Shown here: piece after piece, positions 8,181 to 16,452 of the stretch | Numbering within the stretch: position 1 is the first letter of the stretch | Layout: each line of letters opens with the position of its first letter | Source of the DNA: Akkermansiaceae bacterium | GTDB lineage: Bacteria; Verrucomicrobiota; Verrucomicrobiia; Verrucomicrobiales; Akkermansiaceae | DNA: 41,327 nt | Assembly: GCA_029866215.1 (NCBI GenBank) | Contig: JARWZU010000059.1 | Location: forward strand, 1 to 41,327 | Direction of reading: 5' to 3' | Translations under genes and position numbers: made by a program | Notes under the pieces: generated by a model | What the model was told of the DNA's origin: nothing | Seen by the model: the letters and a program-made list of their open reading frames with translations, nothing else | The model's database searches: none

Positions 8181-9410
8181 ATGCAACACCCGCTCGTACG
8201 ACTCATTACTTTTTTGTTAGCGCCGCTGGCCTCGTTGCAGGCTTCGGATGTGCTGGGGCCCGTAACGAACCGCCCGCTCGTCGGTGTCATCCGCTGGGAC
8301 GGCTACAACGGCCACCCAGTCGTCACCAAGAAGCAAGAGATGGGATTCCTCAAGCCAGAGAAGTGGCATTCTCGTGCGCCATGGTTTTTCCGTAAGACAG
8401 GAGATTCTGCGCATCCGCTCGAGTTCAATCCGTCGTACGACAAGAGCATCATCCGTAAGATCACCGACGAGGAAATTGAGTATGCTGCATCCGCCGGGGT
8501 CGATTACTGGGCATTTTGTTATTACGCAAAATACAAGGGCGGCTGGGGGCTGCGCGACAATTTCGAGGCCTACCTTACAAGCCCTTTAAGGAGCCGGATC
8601 AAGTCGAGCATCATCTTGCTCGGTGAGCATGTCGGCAAAGGGCTTTCCTCTGCCGCCAGTGCGGCTCCGGATGCTGCCAAAAGAGACTGGGAGAACCTTG
8701 TAAACGAGATCGTTCCGCTCCTGTGCGATCCGTCCTACCAAAAGGTTTGCGGCGGCCGTCCGCTCGTCTATCTCATGCAGCCAGACGAACTTTCGAAGAT
8801 TCTCGGCGATGCTGTGGGCAAGAGTGCGTCGGTTGAAAAACTGCGCGCGGCGGTCACCTTTCTCCGTGAACGTTCGCAGGCGGCGGGCGCGGGCGATCCT
8901 TACATTGTCGGCATGAATGCCGGAGGGATCTGGTCGGCGATGCATGTGGATCAGGCGGGCCTCAATGCGGTTTCCGCCTACCGAGGAGCGTTCGGCAGCA
9001 CGCCGGAGGGAACGCCGTACGCGCAGTTGTGGGATCAAATTTGTAAAAACTTTATCGATGGAGAAATCGGGCTCGGCAGCAATCCGAAGCGCGAGATCGT
9101 CGTTCCGCTGATGAGCGGTGCGAGCCACGAGCCGCGGCATGCGGCCCAGCCGGATCAGTTCAGTGCAGGCCACTACCGCGAGCCTGCACCGGGTGAGTTC
9201 AAATCCCATGTGCTATCGGGACTGGATTGGGCGTTTTTGAACAAGAAGAACTGCCCAGCACAGAGCGTGCTGATCTATGCGTGGAATGAACATTCCGAGG
9301 GCGGCTTCATCTGCCCGACGATGGGCAAGCCGCCGGACTACAAGCCCAACACCCGCCTGCTCGATGAACTAGGCGCCGCAATTCATGAATGGAGGCCCAA
9401 GCCTAATTGA
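8181..9410 (+). CDS. Secreted GH99/WbsX-like glycoside hydrolase candidate
   Basis: 409 residues. An in-frame GTG at 8160 would overlap the upstream stop codon; the ATG at 8181 was chosen because it starts a clean signal peptide (MQHPLVRLITFLLAPLASLQ) and follows purine-rich GGAGATAGG. The mature protein begins with PLVGVIRWDGYNGHP, then GVDYWAFCYYAKY, and near the end YAWNEHSEGGFICP. This layout (early beta strand with a Trp, YWAFCYY, and a late WNE-EGG motif) is that of the GH99-like/WbsX (beta/alpha)8 proteins often found in polysaccharide loci with sulfatases. The likely role is endo-type cleavage or trimming of the glycan backbone, but the reaction is not proven for close relatives. It is the last gene of the sulfatase transcript. 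Confidence 0.75.
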   Translation: MQHPLVRLITFLLAPLASLQASDVLGPVTNRPLVGVIRWDGYNGHPVVTKKQEMGFLKPEKWHSRAPWFFRKTGDSAHPLEFNPSYDKSIIRKITDEEIEYAASAGVDYWAFCYYAKYKGGWGLRDNFEAYLTSPLRSRIKSSIILLGEHVGKGLSSAASAAPDAAKRDWENLVNEIVPLLCDPSYQKVCGGRPLVYLMQPDELSKILGDAVGKSASVEKLRAAVTFLRERSQAAGAGDPYIVGMNAGGIWSAMHVDQAGLNAVSAYRGAFGSTPEGTPYAQLWDQICKNFIDGEIGLGSNPKREIVVPLMSGASHEPRHAAQPDQFSAGHYREPAPGEFKSHVLSGLDWAFLNKKNCPAQSVLIYAWNEHSEGGFICPTMGKPPDYKPNTRLLDELGAAIHEWRPKPN

Positions 9411-9574
9411 GTTCGTTAGTGAACCTGCCTCAGCGCAAATTCTCGCGGATCTTGTCGGCAGTTGAAGAAGGAAACCAACGCACCATGGGTTCGCCCATTG
9501 GGTGAAAGAGCGCTGAATTTCAGATTCACTCCAGCAGTTCTAATGGTAAAATCGCGTGAATATGAAGATTGGTC

Positions 9575-11341
9575 TTATTGATTGAACCCCTTGTGATTCA
9601 TGAACTCCCAAATGCGACCCATCCAAGTATAACTGCCCGTGTCCGGCGCCGCCTTCCGCTGGAAACAGTGCCCGCGTCCGACAAGTGTGTGGAGATCGGA
9701 CTGGATTCCCATTCGGCGGAGCTGCTCCCAGCATTTCACTGAATTCATCGCCGCCCAAGGGTCCGTATCGCCGTGGATGAAAAGCATCGGACACGTCGCG
9801 AGGTCGAACGAGAACTCAGGAACGGGTCGCGAGTCGTCCTCGTTGCCGCCCTTCGCATTCACGATCTCCGCGCCGTCTGTGAGGCTGTACGCCGGATAGA
9901 TCGCCACCGCCCACTTTACGTTGCACGGAAGTTTGTCGAGGTCGTCGATCGGTAAATAGGAACGGCTCTTCGAGCTGGTCGCGCCCATGAGCGTGAGGTG
10001 TCCGCCGGCCGAGGAACCCATGATGCCGATACGTTCCGGATCGAGCCCCTTGGCTGCCGCCTCGCTGCGGACGATTCGGATGACGCGCTGCAGATCCTGC
10101 CAAGCGGTCGTGTGCTTTGCCAGCCCTCCCAGCGGACGTGGCGTGCGGTATTTCATGGTCACCACCGTCATGCCTTTTTCATTTAAAAAACGCCGCGCCG
10201 GAGCGACTTCGAAATCGTCTGGGTTGTTGCCCATGTAGCCGCCACCCGAATAGATGATCTGGATTGCCTTCGTCTTGAGATTCTTCGGCATGTGCCACTC
10301 GAGGTAGGGTAGGCACTGGTTCGTCTGCACATCCGGCATCTTGCCTGCTGGCCAGACCGGCTCCTTGCGGTATTCGCCGCGTGCATCATTGTTTGGATAG
10401 CGGGTCATCAGTTCCTCCTCCGCACCGAGCTTCCCGTCAAAATTCATCTGGCGGACGTACTCGGCGACACGGTCGAGCCAGTGGTCGTAGGCGGTGCCAT
10501 TTTCGCCTTTGCTCGAGTCACCCATGAAGCCGTGCGGGCGGTCGGCAAAAAGGTGGATCTCGGCGGGTATTTTCATCCTGCGGAGTTGGCGGTAGATCTG
10601 CGTGGAGCCGTTCGGCGAATAGCCGTCTGTTCCGCCGTGGAAGAGCGCCATCGGGCACGTCTTCGCGTCGAACTTGAACACGTCCGAGAGCTTGGCGTCG
10701 ATCGCGTCGCCCTCGCGCGTGTTGGGACCGACGAGTCCGTCGGTGAGTGCATAGGCGGTGAAGATTGGCACCGCCCAGCTGAGGTGGCAGGGGAGTTGGT
10801 CGAGCGCGTCGACCGGTGCGTACCCCGGCGTAAGCGCGCTTGTCGCGAGCAAGACCGTTAGGTGCGAGCCTGCGGAGAACCCGAACGCTCCGATTTTCTC
10901 GGGATCGAAACCGCGCTTCTCCGCATCGTTGCGCATCAGGCGGACGGCGCGCTGCCCGTCCTCCCACGCGCTCTGGTAGATCGGTAACCCTCGCGGACGC
11001 GGCGTCCGGTAGGTGAGGCTCGCGCAGACGAATCCGAGCTCGGTGAACTTCTTCGCCGCCCGGTCAATCCACACCCCGTCACAGCAATTCTGATAAGCGC
11101 CGCCGGAAATGAGCAACACGCATCCGCCATTTTTCACCGCCGGTGCCTCGTACCAGTCCAGATGCGGCATCGCATGATCCGCGGCCTTGAAACCCGGTGC
11201 CTGCACTTCTTGTGTGGTCGCCGCGATCTGGTGGGCTTGGAAGTCTGGAATCTTTCCTTCCGGCCAAAGCGCAACCCGCTCACCGGCAAGTGTCAGAACG
11301 GCGGTCCATAACCAACAGCTGAGTATCAATATGTTTTTCAT
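9575..11341 (-). CDS. Secreted two-domain alpha/beta-hydrolase esterase
   Basis: 588 residues with two paralogous hydrolase domains in one chain. The signal peptide is MKNILILSCWLWTAVLTLAG. Domain 1 (about 22-300) has S156 in GFSAGSH, D239 in HGGTDGYS and H270 in RPHGF. Domain 2 (about 325-588) has S444 in GSSAGGH, D527 in HGDTDPW and H558 in GRGHCF. Both therefore keep a full Ser-Asp-His triad, and both share the landmarks YRTPRP, LPC and YxLTDG. They resemble BD-FAE/acetyl-xylan-esterase-like enzymes, which remove acetyl or aromatic ester groups from glycans. The start was set at 11341 because it gives the signal peptide and sits 9 bases behind a strong GAGGAG; an earlier in-frame ATG gives no sensible N-terminus. 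It is the last gene of the minus-strand set, convergent with the sulfatase transcript. Confidence 0.88.
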   Translation of the reverse strand: MKNILILSCWLWTAVLTLAGERVALWPEGKIPDFQAHQIAATTQEVQAPGFKAADHAMPHLDWYEAPAVKNGGCVLLISGGAYQNCCDGVWIDRAAKKFTELGFVCASLTYRTPRPRGLPIYQSAWEDGQRAVRLMRNDAEKRGFDPEKIGAFGFSAGSHLTVLLATSALTPGYAPVDALDQLPCHLSWAVPIFTAYALTDGLVGPNTREGDAIDAKLSDVFKFDAKTCPMALFHGGTDGYSPNGSTQIYRQLRRMKIPAEIHLFADRPHGFMGDSSKGENGTAYDHWLDRVAEYVRQMNFDGKLGAEEELMTRYPNNDARGEYRKEPVWPAGKMPDVQTNQCLPYLEWHMPKNLKTKAIQIIYSGGGYMGNNPDDFEVAPARRFLNEKGMTVVTMKYRTPRPLGGLAKHTTAWQDLQRVIRIVRSEAAAKGLDPERIGIMGSSAGGHLTLMGATSSKSRSYLPIDDLDKLPCNVKWAVAIYPAYSLTDGAEIVNAKGGNEDDSRPVPEFSFDLATCPMLFIHGDTDPWAAMNSVKCWEQLRRMGIQSDLHTLVGRGHCFQRKAAPDTGSYTWMGRIWEFMNHKGFNQ

Positions 11342-11350
11342 CGTATCATT

Positions 11351-11356
11351 CTCCTC
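11351..11356 (-). promoter_or_regulatory. Shine-Dalgarno GAGGAG deciding the esterase start
   Basis: Read on the minus strand, GAGGAG lies 9 bases before the ATG at 11341. It supports this start over an upstream ATG at 11419. It is the clearest ribosome binding site among the degradation genes, most of which have weak or no such site. Confidence 0.7.
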
Positions 11357-11516
11357 GTTTTTTTGTGACCACCACGGCGTTCTTGATACATGTCCCACCG
11401 AGAATCTCGATGGTTTCACGCGATGATGCCTGAATGCTTGGAAACTCCTTGTGAGGAGATACGCAGCTTCGGTCGGAACTTTAATTCGTCTCCTACGCAG
11501 TAGTTGCGTTAGAAAG

Positions 11517-13067
11517 CTAGGGTTTCGGCATCGTGATCATCGGAAAATCATCGGTGCGGAAAGGCGTGACCGGCAGGTCGGCGGCGGAATAAAGATTGCA
11601 CACTGGATTGTCGGCCCAGGCGTATCGGACGGCGATGGGTGCCGCCACTTCCGGACTGCTCACCACCACATCGTTGTTTCCAACAACCGCTCCAGTGGCC
11701 CAATGCCAGACTTTGTCGGCACCACAGACGGCGAAGCCCTTGACTTCATCCACGCCGAAGGGGCGCAGTTTGCTGCCGAAGCAATCGAGGGTGACAGTGG
11801 CTTTATTGCCATCGACGGTGAGTTTTTTGAACTCGGGACTGCGATACGGCAGCTTCATGCCGTAATCCTTGACCAAGGCCCAACGTACGAGGCGGGCAGC
11901 CACGTCTTGTTTGTTTTTTGGATGAATGTCTTTGCCTTCGCCAAGGTCAATGATCACGGCTTGGCCAGTGTTCTTCAATTGCATCGTCTTGGTCTGTGAC
12001 TCCCGCAGTTCAGCCCAGGTGCTTTGGCCGGGAACGGGTTTCTGCGGCAAATAGTTGGCCAGTTGTACCCAGTAGAACGGAAAATCCCCCTGTCCCCACT
12101 CCTTGCGCCACTGCTCGATTAGAAAAGGAAACAGACTGGCATATTCGTGCGCTGTAGGCGCATTGCTCTCACCTTGATACCAGATGACCCCCTTGATGCC
12201 GTAACCAATCGTTGGATTGAGAACCCCGGCGAAAAGGTTGCCAGCACGCTGTTGACCGGCGAGCCATTGCTCGGGAGATGCAGGAGCGCGCGGCGGTGCC
12301 AACTTCCCTGCCTTTGCCTTCTCTGCATCCGCCTTCCATTTGATCATGGCTTGCTCGTAATCCAGCTTCGACTTTTCGGTCTGGAGGGCGGCCTCTTTTT
12401 GTACGGCTTTTTCAATGAGGAGCTTGAAACGCGAATCCTGTTCCAACGTCGAGCGGCGGACCCAGGCCTCGGCGGCGGACCCACCCCATGCGTTGTCGAT
12501 CAAACCAACCGGCACGTTAAGGATTTGGTGGAGGTAACGCCCGTAAAGAAACCCCACCGCACTGAACTCACTCGCGGACGCGGGCGTGGAGGCCTTCCAC
12601 TCGCCTTTGAAATCATTCTGCAATTCCTGCGTGCCGACCTTTGGGACGGAGATCAGCCTGAGATTTGGTAGTTGGGTCGCTGCCGCCTCTAAATCCCCGT
12701 TGATCGCTTGGGTCAGTTGCCATTCCATATTGGACTGGCCCGAGCAAACCCACACTTCGCCAATGAGCACGTCCTGAAGTTCGCGTTTTGTCGAACCTGT
12801 GATGGTGAGGGTCTGTGGTGTGGCGTTCGCGGGCAGCGGCGCCAATTTCACCGTCCATCTGCCGTCGGCACCGGCGATGGCGGAATGGTTTTGACCGGCA
12901 AAAGAAACGGAAATCTTCGTTCCAGGAGTGTCCCAACCCCAGATTGGGTCGGCCTGATTTTGTTGCAGCACCATGTGGTCGCCGATGATTGCGGGAAGCT
13001 TTAATTCCGCATGCAATGCGCCGGAAGACGCGAGACCCATTGCCAGAAGCGATAAGAGTTTTTTCAT
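11517..13067 (-). CDS. Secreted sialate-type O-acetylesterase (SASA family)
   Basis: 516 residues. Signal peptide residues 1-20 (MKKLLSLLAMGLASSGALHA). It then follows the sialate 9-O-acetylesterase layout: an N-terminal beta domain beginning LPAIIGDHMVLQQ, the SGNH-like nucleophile S112 in CSGQSNMEW, the oxyanion block GVIWYQGESNA, and the catalytic Asp/His region DIHPKNKQDVA. A charged helical insert (about residues 225-270, rich in Lys, Glu and Ala) is common in this family. Despite the family name, members in polysaccharide loci mostly remove O-acetyl groups from plant or algal sugars, and no sialic acid genes are present here. It lies 42 bases after the rhamnosidase gene on the same strand, so the two are probably co-transcribed. 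It would strip acetyl groups that block the rhamnosidase. Confidence 0.9.
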   Translation of the reverse strand: MKKLLSLLAMGLASSGALHAELKLPAIIGDHMVLQQNQADPIWGWDTPGTKISVSFAGQNHSAIAGADGRWTVKLAPLPANATPQTLTITGSTKRELQDVLIGEVWVCSGQSNMEWQLTQAINGDLEAAATQLPNLRLISVPKVGTQELQNDFKGEWKASTPASASEFSAVGFLYGRYLHQILNVPVGLIDNAWGGSAAEAWVRRSTLEQDSRFKLLIEKAVQKEAALQTEKSKLDYEQAMIKWKADAEKAKAGKLAPPRAPASPEQWLAGQQRAGNLFAGVLNPTIGYGIKGVIWYQGESNAPTAHEYASLFPFLIEQWRKEWGQGDFPFYWVQLANYLPQKPVPGQSTWAELRESQTKTMQLKNTGQAVIIDLGEGKDIHPKNKQDVAARLVRWALVKDYGMKLPYRSPEFKKLTVDGNKATVTLDCFGSKLRPFGVDEVKGFAVCGADKVWHWATGAVVGNNDVVVSSPEVAAPIAVRYAWADNPVCNLYSAADLPVTPFRTDDFPMITMPKP

Positions 13068-13109
13068 GTGTCGCTGGAGTCTATGTTTATCTCTTCTTTT
13101 GTGAAGCGA

Positions 13110-15878
13110 TTAAAAGGCAGCCGTGAATTGGTAAGTGCCGGAGCCGAGGGTGAGTTGAGAGCCGTTGATGTCGCTGATGCCGGGGCGGCCAGCGGCGGGT
13201 GCGCCGCCTTCGCGGATTTCACCGGTCACGGGCAGGGTGAGCTCGGCGGTGGTATTCGGCGGAACCGTGATTTCTGCGACGAATTGTTTTCCTACGATTT
13301 TCCACGAACAGGCGAGCTTGCCGTGGCGGGTCTCGGTGGAGGCGGCGGCATGGGTGATCGTTCCGGTGGGCTTCGGGGCGATTTTGACGCGGTCGAAACC
13401 GGGGGCTGCGCGGTCGATGCCTGCGAGTTCGCCAATCATCCACTCGCAGACGGCGCCGAAGGCATAGTGGGAAAACGAGTTCATGGCTGGTTCATGAACG
13501 CCGCTCTCTTTGATGTAGGAATTCCAGCGCTCCCAGATGGTGGTGGCACCATTGTCTACCTCATAGCCCCAGCTCGGGTATTCATGTTGCTGCATGAGGA
13601 CGCCGGCGAGGTCGTGGTGGCCTGTGGCGGTGAGAGCGGGAAGCAACGGGCGGGTGCCAAGGAAACCGGTCGTCATCTTGTTGCCATTCTCCTTCACGAG
13701 GGCGACGAGATGATTGGAGGCGGCGGCGCGCAAGCCCTTGGGGATGAGATCCAAAAACAGGGCCATGGCGTATGCGGTCTGGTTGTGAACCACCAGTTTG
13801 CCGTCAGCTTTCAGATATGTTTTTTGAAAACTGGCATTCACCTTGGCTGCCAGTGCCTTGTATTTCGCGGCATCGGCTGGGTTGCCGATGGCGGTGGCCA
13901 TTTCCGCCATGAGTGCGGCATCGTGCGCGTAGTAAGCGAGGTCAATGAATGGAACTGGCGTCGTCACTTTTCCGACAGAAAGCCAGTCACCGTAGCCGCT
14001 TTCGTCACTCGATCCCTTCAATTCGGGATCGTGGAGGGCGCGCCAGTCCATGAAATCATTCATTTTCCGCCAATGCTCGACGATGACGCGGGTGTCGCCA
14101 TAGACCTGCCAGATCGTCCACGGGCAGATGACGCCCGCGTCCATCCATCCGGCGGAGTGATGCTCGTTAGGGCGGGCCAGCGGGCGCGGTGCGTATGAGG
14201 GGTAGGGGCCGTCGTCCCATGCATCGTCGTTGAGATCACGCAACCACTTCGTGTAGAACGAGGCGATGTCCGCGTTGAAGGTGGCGGCGCGCACGTAGAT
14301 CTGGGCGTCGCCCGTCCAGCCCATGCGCTCGTCGCGTTGCGGGCAGTCGGTTGGCATCTCAAAGAAATTCGCGCGCTGAGTCCAAACCATGTTCTTGTAG
14401 AGTTGATTCAGCATCGGGTCGGAGCATTCGAATGAGCCGTGGTAGGGGACATCCGAGTGGATGACGATGCCCGTGACTGCATCGAGGTCGGGTGTTCCTG
14501 GGAACCCGGTGAGTTCGATGAATTGGAATCCGTGATAGGTAAACTCGGGCGTCCAGATTTCGCCGGCGGGGTCGCCCTTGAGGATGTAAGTGTCGATTGA
14601 GCGAGCGCAGCGGAGGTTCTCGACGCTGAGGCGGCCGTCCTTGTGGAGCATTTCGGCATAACGAATGGTGACCTTATCACCGGCCTTGCCCTTGACCTTC
14701 AGTCGGGCGACCCCGGAAATGTTTTGGCCGAGGTCGAAAATGAAGACTCCGGGTTGGAGCTCCTTCACCGATTTCGCGGCCATTTCCTCGATCGGGCGGA
14801 CTGGCACACCGGGATGCGGCTCGACTTTTGAATCGGTGCCGGTCTTGCAAACGGCGGATTCCCATGCCGAATCGTCGTAGCCGACGGTGGTCCATCCGGT
14901 GAGTTCCTTACGGGCGTCGTAGGTTTCGCCCATCAAGATGTCGCTCTCGGTGATCGGTCCCAGTGAGGTCTTCCACGAGGGATCGCTGATGATCGTCTGG
15001 CGGGTACCATCCGTCATCTCGAGTTCCAACTGGACACGCACGGCAGGAGCTACGCCGTAATAGTAGCGGCCGCTGATTCCGGGGACGCTGCCTTCTTGGT
15101 CGGTCAGCAACCCATAGGCGACATAACCGGCGTACCAACCGTCGGCGAGCGTGGCACCAAGCGCATTTTTCCCCTCACGCACGAGGCGGGTGACATCATA
15201 GGTCTGCGAGTGGATGCGGCGCTGGTAGGCGGACCAGCCTGGGGCGAGGCGCTCGTCAGAGACGCGCTTGCCATTGAGTTCTAACGTGTACACCCCGAGC
15301 GCCGTGGCGTGGATGGTGGCGCGTGCGATGGCGGGGGCCTCGAACTCCTTGCGGAAATATTTCGCGGGGGTCACCGTGAGTTGGCCTTTTTTCGCGTCGC
15401 CGACGAAATTTTGAATGTTCTCTCGGGTGACGAACGACTGCTCGTTCTTGGCACTGATCCAAAGTGCGCTCCAATCCTCCGCAGCGAGCAATCCTACGCT
15501 GAACGTCGCGGGCTCGCTCCAAGTGGACTGGTCGCCGCGGTCGTCCCAGATGCGGACCCGCCAGAGGGCGTGGTTGCGCGAGGTGAGCGGGGTTCCTGCG
15601 TATTCGATTTGGTCGGTGGCGGCGGAGTTGACCTTGCCAGACGTCCAAAGAAGGTTTTTGTCAAAGCCCGTGCCATCTGCGGCGACCTGGATTTCGTAGG
15701 CGGACTGGCGGAGGCCGCGGGCAGCGGGATCGGTGGCGGCCAATTTCCATGAGAAGCGCGGTTTGGTGGTAGCGACTGCGAGCGGCTTGGTGTGATATTC
15801 GCAGCGGAGATCGTGTGCCACGGGCGCGGCCGCAAAAATGGGTGCGACCAAGAAAAGAGCGAGAATTGAGAATTTCAT
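13110..15878 (-). CDS. Secreted alpha-L-rhamnosidase (GH78)
   Basis: 922 residues, the usual length for GH78. A short signal peptide (about 1-18, ending FAAA) precedes an N-terminal Fn3-like domain beginning HDLRCEYHTKPL. Then comes the jelly-roll domain with LNGKRV, LAPGWSAYQ and LADGWYAGY, and the (alpha/alpha)6 catalytic barrel. The GH78 acid signature DCPQRDERMGWTGD is at residues 511-524 and contains the conserved Asp and Glu residues; the second carboxylate is in TIWERWN, followed by the NSFSHYAFGAV motif. It releases terminal alpha-L-rhamnose by inversion. It is first in a minus-strand set with the acetylesterase and the double esterase. The spacing to the next gene and the location opposite the sulfatases indicate a joint role on a rhamnose-containing sulfated glycan. 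Confidence 0.95.
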   Translation of the reverse strand: MKFSILALFLVAPIFAAAPVAHDLRCEYHTKPLAVATTKPRFSWKLAATDPAARGLRQSAYEIQVAADGTGFDKNLLWTSGKVNSAATDQIEYAGTPLTSRNHALWRVRIWDDRGDQSTWSEPATFSVGLLAAEDWSALWISAKNEQSFVTRENIQNFVGDAKKGQLTVTPAKYFRKEFEAPAIARATIHATALGVYTLELNGKRVSDERLAPGWSAYQRRIHSQTYDVTRLVREGKNALGATLADGWYAGYVAYGLLTDQEGSVPGISGRYYYGVAPAVRVQLELEMTDGTRQTIISDPSWKTSLGPITESDILMGETYDARKELTGWTTVGYDDSAWESAVCKTGTDSKVEPHPGVPVRPIEEMAAKSVKELQPGVFIFDLGQNISGVARLKVKGKAGDKVTIRYAEMLHKDGRLSVENLRCARSIDTYILKGDPAGEIWTPEFTYHGFQFIELTGFPGTPDLDAVTGIVIHSDVPYHGSFECSDPMLNQLYKNMVWTQRANFFEMPTDCPQRDERMGWTGDAQIYVRAATFNADIASFYTKWLRDLNDDAWDDGPYPSYAPRPLARPNEHHSAGWMDAGVICPWTIWQVYGDTRVIVEHWRKMNDFMDWRALHDPELKGSSDESGYGDWLSVGKVTTPVPFIDLAYYAHDAALMAEMATAIGNPADAAKYKALAAKVNASFQKTYLKADGKLVVHNQTAYAMALFLDLIPKGLRAAASNHLVALVKENGNKMTTGFLGTRPLLPALTATGHHDLAGVLMQQHEYPSWGYEVDNGATTIWERWNSYIKESGVHEPAMNSFSHYAFGAVCEWMIGELAGIDRAAPGFDRVKIAPKPTGTITHAAASTETRHGKLACSWKIVGKQFVAEITVPPNTTAELTLPVTGEIREGGAPAAGRPGISDINGSQLTLGSGTYQFTAAF

Positions 15879-15989
15879 GAATGATGGAAGGCCTGCGTGG
15901 AGTGACGAACGCAGAGGGGTTTATTGGAGTTTATCGGAAAGATCTGGATTGGTTAGCTGGTTAGGGTCTTCGAAATTTACAATTTGAAC

Positions 15990-16009
15990 AATCATCCCTA
16001 GGGATGATT
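15990..16009. promoter_or_regulatory. Perfect 20-bp palindrome, candidate operator
   Basis: The arms AATCATCCCT and AGGGATGATT are exact reverse complements with no spacer. The centre is 112-131 bases upstream of the rhamnosidase start codon, where a regulator site would be plausible. A short T run follows on the plus strand, but an arm pair with no loop makes a poor terminator. Its regulator is unknown and none is encoded in the window. Confidence 0.5.
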
Positions 16010-16147
16010 TTTGCATTAAAGTCGGCAGGTGTTGGATTGGCGAGAACCAAAGACTTCCACGGCGTCTAGGAAGCCGATTTCTCGGGGAAATCCTCGGTTT
16101 GTTCAAGAAGTTGAAATGACGTCCGGCGACGCGCGGGGCGTTTTTTT

Positions 16148-16380
16148 GCGCCAAGGGAAAGATCCCGCGTCGTAGGGGGAAAAAAATCTGCGGTGCGGGA
16201 TAAATCCCCTGCCTCAGGGGGAATTCCCCTTGCGGCAGAAAGTTCATCCCCAGAGGCAAGGGATTTTCCCCATGAGGCAAGGGATAGCTTCCCCATAGCG
16301 TAAGGGGAAATCCCTTGGCGTAAGGGGAAGATCCCTTGACGTAAGGGATTGTCCTCCTGAGTCAGGGGGAAGACGGCCCC
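16148..16380. repeat. Array of about 11 degenerate 19-23 bp hairpin units
   Basis: Consecutive units run approximately: 16148-16166, 16167-16189, 16190-16209, 16210-16229, 16230-16251, 16252-16271, 16272-16294, 16295-16314, 16315-16335, 16336-16357, 16358-16380. Most have the plan (G)CGTAAGGGGAANNTCCC or GGCAAGGGATTTTCCCC: a short head (TTGGCG, ATGAGG, TTGACG), then a G-rich half and a C-rich half that can pair. Unit lengths vary, so no reading frame is kept. Examples are GGCGTAAGGGGAAGATCCC and GAGGCAAGGGATTTTCCCC. The array is intergenic and carries no cas genes or constant spacers. Confidence 0.75.
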
Positions 16381-16452
16381 GTGCGCGGCAGGGTGGACCG
16401 AAAGCTCGCCGGTTCGCCGGCTCGCCTTAGGGTTCGGAGAAATACAACCCCG

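Larger units (their letters stand above)
15879..16452. other. Non-coding region between rhamnosidase and tsaB
   Basis: 574 bases without a convincing gene. It holds a 20-bp palindrome near the rhamnosidase start and a long array of short degenerate hairpin-like units. Minus-strand frames across the array give Pro/Leu/Gly-rich translations that merely mirror the repeat and have no fixed codon phase. Just before the tsaB stop is a GC-rich patch (GCCGGTTCGCCGGC, around 16408-16421). Confidence 0.7.

Noticed and set aside
9490-9506. TTCGCCCA-T-TGGGTGAA inverted repeat between convergent gene ends
   Set aside because: One mismatch and a one-base centre do not allow a hairpin, and no T run follows, so it is not a terminator.
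15921-16280. 119-codon minus-strand frame over the hairpin array
   Set aside because: The Pro/Leu/Gly-rich translation follows the repeat. Unit lengths of 19-23 bases break codon phase, so coding is unlikely.
16148-16380. Possible CRISPR array
   Set aside because: Units are contiguous, variable in length and sequence, lack constant repeats and spacers, and no cas gene is nearby.
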